Shown here piece by piece: positions 55,852 to 63,908 of a stretch of DNA of 64,000 bases. Every line of letters starts with the position of its first letter. Position 1 is the first letter of the stretch. The stretch lies in assembly GCF_024622975.1 (NCBI RefSeq), contig NZ_JANJZT010000001.1, positions 124,001 to 188,000 of the forward strand. The letters run 5' to 3'. The notes beneath the pieces are model-generated. The model was not told the origin of the DNA, made no database searches, and worked only from the letters and a program-made list of their open reading frames with translations. Source of the DNA: Blautia caecimuris (GTDB lineage Bacteria > Bacillota > Clostridia > Lachnospirales > Lachnospiraceae). The translations under genes and the position numbers were made by a program.

Positions 55852-57033
55852 ATGAAAAATAAGGAATATATAAAAGGAATTGCCACAGGAGTTGCACTTT
55901 CTCTGGCAGTGGGGGCAGGCGGATACCTGGGATACCGGTCTCAGTATGACGGAGTTCTTTCTGAATCGGAGCATGTGGGAAAGCTGAAGTATCTGGAGCA
56001 TCTGATCGAGGAAGAATATTTAGGTGAAGTCGATCAGGAAAAACTTGCAGAGGGGCTTTATACAGGCCTTGTATATGGACTGGGAGATGTGTATTCCAGA
56101 TATTATACAGCAGAGGAATATCAGCAGGAAAATTCGTCCACTATGGGCGCCTATGTGGGAATTGGTATTGCGATGCAGAAAAATGAAGAGGGGGGCGTCC
56201 GGATTGTGGAATGCTACGAAGAAGGTCCGGGAGACAAAGCCGGTCTGAAGGCCGGAGATATTATCAGCGGTATTGACGGTACAGACATTACGGAAAAGGA
56301 TGTCTCGGAGGTTGTGGATATGATACGGGGAAGCGGGAAGGAAAAAGTGGTGCTGACCGTTCACAGACAGAATGTGGAGAATGCCATGGAGGTGACTGTG
56401 GAGATCACAGATGTGGAGCTCCCCTCTGTATTCAGTGAGATGCTGGAGAATCAGACAGGATATATCAGAATATCTCAGTTTACAGACGTTACTCCGGATC
56501 AGTATGAAAAAGCGTTTTCTGATCTGAAAGATCAGGGAATGGAGCAGCTGGTGGTAGATCTCAGAGGAAATCCGGGAGGTCTTCTGACTTCTGTATGTGC
56601 AATATTAAACAGTATTCTTCCGGAAGGTCTGATCGTATATACGGAAGATAAATACGGAAACCGTAGCGAGGAAAGATCAGAAGGAAAAACACCGTTGGAT
56701 ATGCCTTTTGCAGTACTGGTAAATGAAAACAGCGCCAGCGCCTCGGAGATTTTTGCCGGAGCGGTTCAGGATTATGGAATCGGCACCATCGTGGGTACTG
56801 TTACTTACGGAAAAGGCGTGGTTCAGGAGCTTCGCCCCCTTAGTGACGGAAGCGCGGTAAAGCTTACAGTCTCTGATTATTACACTCCGAAGGGAAATTC
56901 CATCAATGAGGTGGGAATAAAACCGGACGTGGAGGTAAAGCTGGATCCAGAGCTTCTCAATCAGGAGGAAATCACTCACCAGGAGGATAATCAGCTTCAG
57001 GAAGCTCTGAAGGTACTGGAAACAGATAACTGA
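55852..57033 (+). CDS. S41-family C-terminal processing protease with PDZ domain
   Basis: The protein has 393 residues. An N-terminal membrane helix or signal (IATGVALSLAVGAGG) is followed by a helical lead, a PDZ domain (GIGIAMQKNEEGGV through GDIISGIDG), and a protease core. Catalytic Ser is in NENSASASEIFAGA and Lys in TYGKGVVQ. The C-terminus is Glu/Gln-rich. CtpA/CtpB-type enzymes cut envelope proteins. ftsE-ftsX-ctp order is common in Firmicutes and supports a role in cell-wall remodelling. AGGGGGGCGGAG precedes the ATG. Confidence 0.9.
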   Translation: MKNKEYIKGIATGVALSLAVGAGGYLGYRSQYDGVLSESEHVGKLKYLEHLIEEEYLGEVDQEKLAEGLYTGLVYGLGDVYSRYYTAEEYQQENSSTMGAYVGIGIAMQKNEEGGVRIVECYEEGPGDKAGLKAGDIISGIDGTDITEKDVSEVVDMIRGSGKEKVVLTVHRQNVENAMEVTVEITDVELPSVFSEMLENQTGYIRISQFTDVTPDQYEKAFSDLKDQGMEQLVVDLRGNPGGLLTSVCAILNSILPEGLIVYTEDKYGNRSEERSEGKTPLDMPFAVLVNENSASASEIFAGAVQDYGIGTIVGTVTYGKGVVQELRPLSDGSAVKLTVSDYYTPKGNSINEVGIKPDVEVKLDPELLNQEEITHQEDNQLQEALKVLETDN

Positions 57034-57164
57034 TATTTACCCAAAAGGCTATTACGGAAGGTGCTTTGACCATATTGCTGTAAACGGAGACAGAGGATTG
57101 AGGGAGTCTGAAGCGGACTTGTCTGCTATGATATGGAAGTATTGTCAGTTCTTTTCCATTTTTG

Positions 57165-57193
57165 TTGCACATATCGAACTGTAATGGTATGAT
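57165..57193 (+). promoter_or_regulatory. Promoter of the DegV gene
   Basis: TTGCAC (57165-57170) and TATGAT (57188-57193) are 17 nt apart, 79 nt before the ATG. Confidence 0.6.
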
Positions 57194-57272
57194 AAAACAG
57201 AAAGCAGCACCGGAAACTTCGGAGTATACAGAGACAGCCTGGTGTTATGATTAAAAAAATGGAGGGGAAAAT

Positions 57273-58142
57273 ATGAAAAAGTATGTGATCACAACAGACA
57301 ATAATGCAGACCTGCCGGAGAGCTATTACAGAGAACATGGGGTGGGCTGCATGTATCTCAGTTATACAATAGATGGAGTTCATTATACTCATGAGAACTT
57401 TATGGATGAACCTGAATTTTATGAAAAAATGCGGACAGGCTCCATGCCCACCACTGCGCAGGTGAACCCGGAAGAGGCAAAAGAACTGTTTGAACCATAT
57501 CTGAAAGAGGAAAAGGATATTTTGCATATTGCTTTTTCCTCAGGCCTGAGCGGAACCTGCAACAGCTGCCGGATTGCAGCAGAAGAGCTTATGGAAGAGT
57601 ATCCGGAGCGAAAGATCGTTATTGTAGATTCTCTCAGCGCTTCTCTGGGACAGGGACTTCTGGTGTATCTGGCACAGAAGAAAAAGGAAGAGGGGCAGGA
57701 TCTGGATGCCGTGGCAGAATGGGCGGAGCAGCATAAGCAAAATATCGTTCATCTTTTTACAGTAGACGATCTGAACCATCTGTACAGAGGCGGCCGTGTG
57801 TCAAAGACGACAGCGGTTCTGGGCGGTATGCTGAACATTAAGCCGATTCTTCACGTGGACGAAGAGGGGAAACTCATCCCCATAGGAAAGGTACGGGGCC
57901 GCAAAAAATCTCTTCTGGAACTGGCTGATCTGATGGATAAAAAAATCGGCTCCTGCGCTTCTTCCTGTGACACAGTATTTATCAGTCACGGAGACTGTCT
58001 GGAGGAGGCTCAGTACCTGTCTGGCAAAATAAAAGAAAAATATCAGGTAAAGACAGAGATCATTAATTATGTAGGAGCAGTGATCGGAGCTCACTCCGGC
58101 CCGGGTACAATGGCTTTGTTCTTTGTTGGTGATGAAAGATAA
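57273..58142 (+). CDS. DegV-family fatty-acid-binding protein
   Basis: The protein has 289 residues. It begins with the DegV pattern VITTDNNADLPESYY. It has the AFSSGLSGTCNSCRIA loop and VTKT-like RGGRVSKTTA, then GAVIGAHSGPGTMALFF at the C-terminus. DegV/FakB proteins bind a fatty acid and present it to a kinase for phospholipid use. GGAGGGG precedes the ATG. It is a single-gene unit between the S41 protease and the Fn3 protein. Confidence 0.9.
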   Translation: MKKYVITTDNNADLPESYYREHGVGCMYLSYTIDGVHYTHENFMDEPEFYEKMRTGSMPTTAQVNPEEAKELFEPYLKEEKDILHIAFSSGLSGTCNSCRIAAEELMEEYPERKIVIVDSLSASLGQGLLVYLAQKKKEEGQDLDAVAEWAEQHKQNIVHLFTVDDLNHLYRGGRVSKTTAVLGGMLNIKPILHVDEEGKLIPIGKVRGRKKSLLELADLMDKKIGSCASSCDTVFISHGDCLEEAQYLSGKIKEKYQVKTEIINYVGAVIGAHSGPGTMALFFVGDER

Positions 58143-58221
58143 AAACACCAGGAACCTGTTAGAAACAACGCTACTGAAGTAATAAAAATGTAACAAAATC
58201 ATAATATTTTGTAAAAAATGC

Positions 58222-58250
58222 TTGCTTTTTTTTCAATCCTTCCTTAAAAT
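58222..58250 (+). promoter_or_regulatory. Promoter of the secreted Fn3 protein gene
   Basis: TTGCTT (58222-58227) and TAAAAT (58245-58250) are 17 nt apart, about 75 nt before the ATG. Confidence 0.6.
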
Positions 58251-58326
58251 AGAAAAGAAGGGCCGGGGCATCAGAGCTGCCGGTAGGAAACAAGTTCGAA
58301 ATTCATCTTGAGAAAGGAAGGATTGA

Positions 58327-59640
58327 ATGAAAACAATAGGAAAAAAATGCGCGGTATTGCTTCTGGCAGCAGTCATGTTGGCTACAACTGTTTTTTGCAC
58401 AGAAGTTCCGGTAAGTGCGTTAACGTTAAAGGCAACGATTGCCAACAGCAGGGTTACTACTAAAATACAGGAAGCCGGGAGATATTCAATCAGGATTCAG
58501 TGGGATATGTCGCGTCTTGCCAGTGGTTATGCTATATACAGAAAAGAGAATGGTCAGTCTTACAAAAGAATAGCTACTGTGGGAAAAAATGTTTCCAGCT
58601 ATTTGGATCAGAAGCGTGTATCTGCAACGCAGTATCAATATGCAGTCCGTGCCTACCGCAAAGAAAACGGCAAGGAAGTATACAGCCAGTACAATGCAGT
58701 TTTAGGCGCTACACGTCCGGAAATGCCGAAAATTCAGGCTAAGGCAAATTCCAGCAGACAGATTACCGTATCTTGGAATCATGTCTCCAGAGCAGATGGC
58801 TACAGTGTGTATCGAAAGGCTTCCGGGGAAAAGTGGAAGACAATGATAACTTTATCAAAAGATCACTCTTCCTATGTGGACAAAACGGTATTGCCGGATA
58901 CCAAATATGTTTATACGGTTCGCCCATATAAACTGGGCGGTGGCAATGTAAAATATCTTGCATCCTACAAAATTAATAATAAAGTAATAGAAAGTAATCT
59001 GGTAACAACACCGGGAAAAGAATATCCTGCATATAATTCTGCACAGAAGGAAGTTATGAAAAAAATTCTTTATGGTGTGGAGACAGGTGGAAATGTTTAT
59101 GGGAATCAGGACTATACAGATGTGACTCTTCCATATACAAATAGTGGTGCGGAACATGCAATTACAATTGGAGCAGGTCAATGGTATGCAACAGAAGCAC
59201 AGCGACTGTTAAAACTAATTCACAGTTCAAGTCCTGCAACATGGAACAAGTATGATAAGGACGGCAAATTGTGGAAAGATGTAGCAAATAAAAACTGGAA
59301 TACATATTCTGACAAAGCATATTTAGGAAGAATCGAAAAAATTATCAGCTCACCGGCAGGCATTAAATGTCAGGATCAGTTAATGTACACACAAATTGAG
59401 GAAATGGAAAAAGAGGTAAGAAGTCTGGGTATTACGGAACCGAAATCAGTCGGAATGTTTATTAATATCCGTCATCAGGGAGGATATGGAGCTGTAACCC
59501 GTGTTCTTGCAAAAACCAAAAGACCGGTAAATCTGGATAATATTCTTGCTGCGTTAAGAACAGATACAGGAAATCAGGTTGGCGCTTACAGAACACGCCA
59601 GAATAAGGTATATACCTGGTTGAATAAATATATGAAATAA
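58327..59640 (+). CDS. Secreted protein with two Fn3-like domains and a lysozyme-like C-terminal domain
   Basis: The protein has 437 residues. A signal peptide covers about residues 1-30. Two fibronectin-III-like domains follow (about 45-130 and 135-230) with repeated GYAIYRKENG/GYSVYRKASG and YQYAVRAYR/YVYTVRPYK strands. The C-terminal 200 residues start KKILYGVETGGNVYGN; Glu252 in VETGG resembles the catalytic Glu of lysozyme/chitosanase-type folds, with IGAGQWYATEAQRLL and FINIRHQGGYGAV downstream. A muramidase role in the envelope is inferred; I do not recognise the exact family. Composition is slightly AT-richer in the C-terminal part. Confidence 0.7.
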   Translation: MKTIGKKCAVLLLAAVMLATTVFCTEVPVSALTLKATIANSRVTTKIQEAGRYSIRIQWDMSRLASGYAIYRKENGQSYKRIATVGKNVSSYLDQKRVSATQYQYAVRAYRKENGKEVYSQYNAVLGATRPEMPKIQAKANSSRQITVSWNHVSRADGYSVYRKASGEKWKTMITLSKDHSSYVDKTVLPDTKYVYTVRPYKLGGGNVKYLASYKINNKVIESNLVTTPGKEYPAYNSAQKEVMKKILYGVETGGNVYGNQDYTDVTLPYTNSGAEHAITIGAGQWYATEAQRLLKLIHSSSPATWNKYDKDGKLWKDVANKNWNTYSDKAYLGRIEKIISSPAGIKCQDQLMYTQIEEMEKEVRSLGITEPKSVGMFINIRHQGGYGAVTRVLAKTKRPVNLDNILAALRTDTGNQVGAYRTRQNKVYTWLNKYMK

Positions 59641-59651
59641 AATATTTACGG

Positions 59652-59694
59652 CAGAGCAGTGATGGAAAAACAGCTTCCTCATTGCTCTGTTTTA
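59652..59694 (+). terminator. Intrinsic terminator
   Basis: CAGAGCAGTGATGGAA (59652-59667) pairs with TTCCTCATTGCTCTG (59675-59689) with one bulge and a G-T pair, followed by TTTTAT. It separates the Fn3 gene from the B12 riboswitch operon. Confidence 0.7.
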
Positions 59695-59716
59695 TCGTAT
59701 TTTTCTGAACGGATGG

Positions 59717-59745
59717 TTGTATTTGGCAAAAAAGAGTGGTATAAT
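59717..59745 (+). promoter_or_regulatory. Promoter of the cobalamin riboswitch operon
   Basis: TTGTAT (59717-59722) and a perfect TATAAT (59740-59745) are 17 nt apart, directly upstream of the riboswitch. Confidence 0.8.
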
Positions 59746-59769
59746 TTAGAAAATTGAATAAAAAGAATA

Positions 59770-60024
59770 TCAGGTGCTGGATTTTTATCCGGTTAAAAGG
59801 GAAGCAGGTGAGAATCCTGCACGATCTCGTCACTGTATTTAAGGAGTACAAAGCATTTTGTATTTTTACAGCCACTGGGAAACTGGGAAGGCTGCTTTGT
59901 ATGTGGAATTATAAGCCAGGAAACCTGCCTGATATTGGTACGGGGACGAGGGTCCCAAATCACGAGTAATTGGTTGTACCGAATTGTGTCAGCAGCCCTT
60001 TTACCATGAGTAAGGGGTTTTTTT
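59770..60024 (+). ncRNA. Cobalamin riboswitch with terminator
   Basis: Conserved parts are visible in order: GGTTAAAAGGGAAGC (59791-59805), the GCAGGTGAGAATCCTGC hairpin (59804-59820), CACGATCTCGTCACTG, AGCCACTGGG, and the B12 box GCCAGGAAACCTGCC (59915-59929). A late hairpin region GGTACGGGGACGAGGGTCCC follows. The expression platform is a terminator: CCCTTTTAC (59996-60004) pairs with GTAAGGGG (60010-60017) and is followed by seven T. B12 binding should turn off the downstream uptake genes. Edges are approximate. Confidence 0.92.
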
Positions 60025-60159
60025 ATTTTTATATAAAAATTCAGGTAATGGCACGGTGTTTTGCAGAAGAGTTTTTCTCCGTACATTTTTATTCATTTTT
60101 CGGAAAACTGTCATACAGCGGACAGGTTCCGGCACAGTGTAAAAAAGGAGGATAAAAAC

Positions 60160-61464
60160 ATGAAAAACAAAACTGTAAAAGCACTGGCATTACTGATGAC
60201 TGTAACAACTGTTTCTATGATGGGAGCCTCCAGCATTTATGCTTCCGATACAGAAACAACAACAGAAGCTGCGGCTGAGGAAACTGAAGCTGCAGGAGAA
60301 GAAAGCGCAGATGCAGATCAGCAGGCAGCAGACAATGTGGCAGCGCTGATCGACAAAATTTATGTTCAGGAAAGAACAGAAACAACAGATGATGACTGTA
60401 AAGCTGCAAAAGAAGCCTGGGATGCCCTTACCGATGCACAGAAAGAGCTGGTGGAAGGCGAGAATGCCAGCCCGGATTACTTTGGACTGGACACCGGAGA
60501 CGCTGCCAAAGATGATGCACACAATGCAGATGAGATTGGCGAGAACGAGCTTCTGGTAGTAAGCTTTGGAACCTCCTATAACGACAGCCGTGTTGAGGAC
60601 ATTAAAGGAATTGAAGACGCTTTGCAGGAAGCTTATCCGGACTGGGCCGTAAGAAGAGCATTTACTGCTCAGATCATTATCAACCACGTTCAGGCAAGAG
60701 ACGGGGAAGTGATTGACAATATGCAGCAGGCTCTTGACCGCGCAGTGGAAAATGGAGTAAAGAATCTTGTGGTGCAGCCTACACATCTCATGCATGGAGC
60801 TGAATATGACGAGATGGCAGAGGTTCTTGAACAGTATCAGGACAAATTTGAATCCGTTGCAATTGCAGAGCCTATGCTTGGCGAGGTTGGGGATGATGCA
60901 ACTGTGATTAATGAAGATAAAGCAGCAGTTGCTCAGGCAGTTGCAGATGCGGCAGTTCAGGAAGCAGGATTTGACAGTATGGAAGCAGCTGCAGAGGATG
61001 GCACAGCATTTGTATTTCTTGGCCACGGAACTTCCCATACAGCAAAGGTAAGCTACAGCCAGATGCAGACCCAGATGGAGGAGCTTGGATTTAAGAATGC
61101 ATTTATCGGCACTGTAGAAGGTGAGCCGGAAGATACTGCCTGCGAAGCAGTGATCGAAAAGGTAAAAGAAGCAGGATATAAAAAAGTAATCCTTCGTCCG
61201 CTTATGGTAGTTGCCGGAGATCATGCAAATAATGATATGGCAGGAAGTGAAGAAGATTCCTGGAAATCCATGTTTGAAGCATCCGGCAGCTTTGACAGTG
61301 TGGATGCTCAGATTGCCGGCCTGGGAAGAATCGATGCAGTAAAACAGCTTTATGTGGATCATACAAAAGCAGCAATTGATTCCCTTGGAACAGAAGCAGC
61401 TACAGAGGATGAGGCGGCAGAAGCTGAAACAGCAGAGGCAGAAACGGAAGCTGCAGAAGAATAA
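60160..61464 (+). CDS. Secreted CbiK-like cobaltochelatase with acidic tails
   Basis: The protein has 434 residues, far longer than cytoplasmic CbiK (about 260). A signal peptide ends near IYA-SDT, then an acidic Ala/Glu/Thr-rich stretch (30-55) and a small helical module with AWDALTDAQKELVEG (about 60-100). The CbiK core spans about 130-405: LLVVSFGTSYNDSR, PTHLMHGAEYDEM, His289 in FLGHGTSH and His355 in VAGDHANNDM, the two catalytic/metal His of the family. The C-terminus is again Glu/Ala-rich. It lies directly under the B12 riboswitch. It may insert cobalt into, or simply bind, an extracellular tetrapyrrole. GGAGGATAAAAAC precedes the ATG. Confidence 0.88.
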   Translation: MKNKTVKALALLMTVTTVSMMGASSIYASDTETTTEAAAEETEAAGEESADADQQAADNVAALIDKIYVQERTETTDDDCKAAKEAWDALTDAQKELVEGENASPDYFGLDTGDAAKDDAHNADEIGENELLVVSFGTSYNDSRVEDIKGIEDALQEAYPDWAVRRAFTAQIIINHVQARDGEVIDNMQQALDRAVENGVKNLVVQPTHLMHGAEYDEMAEVLEQYQDKFESVAIAEPMLGEVGDDATVINEDKAAVAQAVADAAVQEAGFDSMEAAAEDGTAFVFLGHGTSHTAKVSYSQMQTQMEELGFKNAFIGTVEGEPEDTACEAVIEKVKEAGYKKVILRPLMVVAGDHANNDMAGSEEDSWKSMFEASGSFDSVDAQIAGLGRIDAVKQLYVDHTKAAIDSLGTEAATEDEAAEAETAEAETEAAEE

Positions 61465-61484
61465 GAACCATATGGATAAAAAAT

Positions 61485-61519
61485 CTGCCCGGAATGTTAC
61501 AGAACTTCCGGGCAGTTAT
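61485..61519 (+). terminator. Intergenic hairpin between cbiK-like gene and fusion gene
   Basis: CTGCCCGGAA (61485-61494) pairs perfectly with TTCCGGGCAG (61506-61515), then TTATTTT. It is likely a partial terminator that lowers downstream expression. Confidence 0.65.
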
Positions 61520-61539
61520 TTTGAAAGGAGATCAAGGTT

Positions 61540-62709
61540 ATGAAACGTAAAATGGCAATGATTCTTTGTATATCCGGCACAATAGTTATGGCAGGAAGCT
61601 CCGCTCCTGTTATGGCACAGGAATATTCGGCTGCAGATGAAATTCCCATTACAGTCTTTTTTGATGAAGGAGCTACCCGGGAGCAGATCGACAGGGTAGA
61701 AGAGCAGATCAGAGAAAGAAAGGAAGTAAAAGAAATTTTATATGTTTCTTCAGACCAGGCCTGGGAGGAATTTAAAGATTCTTATTTCCAGGGATCAGAT
61801 GTTGAGGAAGGATTTCAGGATGAGAATCCCCTTTCCGGGTCGTCACATTTTAAAATTTATACGGAACAGCTTCAGGATCAGCCGGAGCTGGCTGAATATA
61901 TAGAAAATCTGGATTATGTCAGGGAAGTTAACTGTGCAGATGCGATTGAGGACAGTCAGAGCAGCCTGAAAGACGGTATTTACACAGCTGATTTTGATAC
62001 AGACAGCAACATGTTTCATGTGAATGAGGCAAAAGACGGCAAGGGAACACTGACAGTAAAGAACGGGGAAATGACCATTCATGTCAGTCTTGTTTCCAAG
62101 AGCATCGTAAATCTGTTTTCAGGAAAAGCGGAGGATGCACAGAAAGAAGGCGCGAAGGTTCTGGAGCCTACAGAGGATGAGGTTACATACAGCGATGGCT
62201 ATAAAGAAACCGTGTATGGCTTTGACATTCCGGTTCCGTCTCTTGAGGAAGAATTTGACGTAGCACTTCTTGGCAAAAAAGGCAAGTGGTACGATCATAA
62301 AGTAAGTGTTTCCAATCCTCAGCCGGCGGAGAACAGTGAAGAGACAGGCGGTTCATCAGAAGGAAAGACAGCAGAGGAGCTGAAGCTTGAGGATGGAGAT
62401 TACACAGTGGAAGTGGCTCTGGAGGGCGGATCCGGAAAGGCAACGGTAGAGAGCCCGGCGGAAATGAAGATTTCAGATGGAAAGGCCATGGCAACCATTA
62501 CCTGGAGCAGTCCCAATTACGATTATATGATCGTGGACGGGGAGAAGTATGAGATGGTAAATACAGAAGGAAATTCTGTATTTGATATTCCGGTTGCAGC
62601 CTTTGATACGGCCCTTGAGGTAAAGGCCGATACCGTAGCCATGAGTGAACCCCATGAGATCAACTATACCCTGCAGTTTGATTCTGAATCTGTGAAAAAG
62701 GCTGAATAA
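61540..62709 (+). CDS. Secreted fusion of an FtsX extracellular domain with two NEAT-like domains
   Basis: The protein has 389 residues. A signal peptide ends near VMA-QEY. Residues 34-131 align without gaps to the extracellular domain of FtsX from this same window (54786 gene, residues 58-155), 57 of 98 identical by my count. Then come two beta-rich domains (about 143-260 and 281-384) of the form LKDGIYTADF-x-GTLTVKNGEMTIHVSL-x-WYDHKVSV and LEDGDYTVEVAL-x-MKISDGKAMATITW, which resemble NEAT/iron-transport-associated domains that bind haem-like tetrapyrroles. There is no membrane helix beyond the signal. It sits in the B12 operon, so it may capture corrinoid at the cell wall. The FtsX part is not expected in such a protein. 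Confidence 0.85.
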   Translation: MKRKMAMILCISGTIVMAGSSAPVMAQEYSAADEIPITVFFDEGATREQIDRVEEQIRERKEVKEILYVSSDQAWEEFKDSYFQGSDVEEGFQDENPLSGSSHFKIYTEQLQDQPELAEYIENLDYVREVNCADAIEDSQSSLKDGIYTADFDTDSNMFHVNEAKDGKGTLTVKNGEMTIHVSLVSKSIVNLFSGKAEDAQKEGAKVLEPTEDEVTYSDGYKETVYGFDIPVPSLEEEFDVALLGKKGKWYDHKVSVSNPQPAENSEETGGSSEGKTAEELKLEDGDYTVEVALEGGSGKATVESPAEMKISDGKAMATITWSSPNYDYMIVDGEKYEMVNTEGNSVFDIPVAAFDTALEVKADTVAMSEPHEINYTLQFDSESVKKAE

Positions 62710-62711
62710 AT

Positions 62712-63857
62712 ATGAAAAGGATTTTAATCTGTTTTATTGTAAGTATTATGCTTTTTATGGAAGGTATTCTTCCGGTCCAGGCATCTCAAGGCCAGAAGGA
62801 ACCGCTGGAAATTTCAGGACTTGTTTACGATCACAGCATGGAACTTGATTATGCAGAACAGTTTTCTGTAGATTATTATAAAGATGGCTATGCTCTGATC
62901 ACAATTGCAGATAAGGACAGATTTCTGGTTGTGCCGGAAGGGAAAAAGGCGCCGGAATCCCTGGATGAAACCATTGCAGTTATTCAACAGCCGGTGCAGA
63001 ATATTTACCTTGTGGCAACCTCTGCCATGAATCTGTTCTGCGCGCTGGACGGGCTTGATCACATCAGTCTTTCCGGCACAGATGGAGACGGCTGGTATAT
63101 TGAAGAGGCAAAAAAAGCTTTGGAGGATGGAAGTATTTCTTTTGCAGGAAAATACAGCGCTCCTGATTATGAACTGATTCTAAGCAAAAACTGTGGGCTT
63201 GCTGTGGAATCTACCATGATCTACCATATGCCTGAAGTGAAGGAAAAGCTGGAACAGTTTGGAATTCCGGTTCTTGTGGAGCATTCCAGCTATGAGCCTC
63301 ATCCCCTGGGAAGAACAGAGTGGCTGAAACTGTATGGAGTGCTTCTGGATAAGGAAGAACCGGCTCAGGAGCTTTTTGAAAAGCAGGCAGATAAGGTGAA
63401 AAATCTGGAAAACAGCAAAAATACAGGAAAGACAGTGGCATTTTTTTATATTAATTCTGTAGGAGCTGCAAATGTGCGAAAATCCAATGACTATGTGGCG
63501 AAAATGATTGAGCTGGCAGGAGGAAAATATATTTTTGATGAGCTTGGAGAGGATGACAGCGCACTTTCCACCATGAACATGCAGATGGAAGAATTTTACG
63601 CCGGGGCAAAGGATGCGGATTATATTATTTATAACAGCACCATTGACGGTGAGCTGACGACCATCGATCAGCTTCTGGCAAAAAGCTCTCTTCTCAATGA
63701 TTTTAAGGCAGTAAAAAATGGAAATGTATGGTGTACGGAACAGAATCTTTTTCAGGATACTATGGGGCTGGGAACCATGATCGAAGATATCCATACCATG
63801 CTGACAACAGAAGATGGCAGTCTGGACACTCTGACTTATATGCACCGGCTGAAATAG
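62712..63857 (+). CDS. BtuF/TroA-like metal-chelate binding protein
   Basis: The protein has 381 residues. A signal peptide ends near VQA-SQG and has no lipobox. The mature part has the type III binding-protein pattern with a long backbone helix: VVPEGKKAPESLD, IYLVATSAMNLFCALDGLDHISL, YELILSKNCGLAVES, VLVEHSSYEPHPLGRTEWLKLYG, DYIIYNSTIDGELTTIDQLL. These proteins bind cobalamin, haem or siderophores for FecCD-type permeases. It begins 2 nt after the fusion gene and is followed after 51 nt by a permease start. B12 or a related corrinoid is the likely ligand given the riboswitch. Confidence 0.85.
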   Translation: MKRILICFIVSIMLFMEGILPVQASQGQKEPLEISGLVYDHSMELDYAEQFSVDYYKDGYALITIADKDRFLVVPEGKKAPESLDETIAVIQQPVQNIYLVATSAMNLFCALDGLDHISLSGTDGDGWYIEEAKKALEDGSISFAGKYSAPDYELILSKNCGLAVESTMIYHMPEVKEKLEQFGIPVLVEHSSYEPHPLGRTEWLKLYGVLLDKEEPAQELFEKQADKVKNLENSKNTGKTVAFFYINSVGAANVRKSNDYVAKMIELAGGKYIFDELGEDDSALSTMNMQMEEFYAGAKDADYIIYNSTIDGELTTIDQLLAKSSLLNDFKAVKNGNVWCTEQNLFQDTMGLGTMIEDIHTMLTTEDGSLDTLTYMHRLK

Positions 63858-63908
63858 GCCGGCAGATAAGAGGGCAGGTTCTGATGAATAAACAGGAAGG
63901 ATAGAAAC

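Noticed and set aside
60190..61362. Long open frame of 390 codons on the minus strand
   Set aside because: It lies antisense to the CbiK-like gene, which has a signal peptide, ribosome site and family motifs. The antisense product is a Cys/His-rich string with no domain, caused by codon bias.
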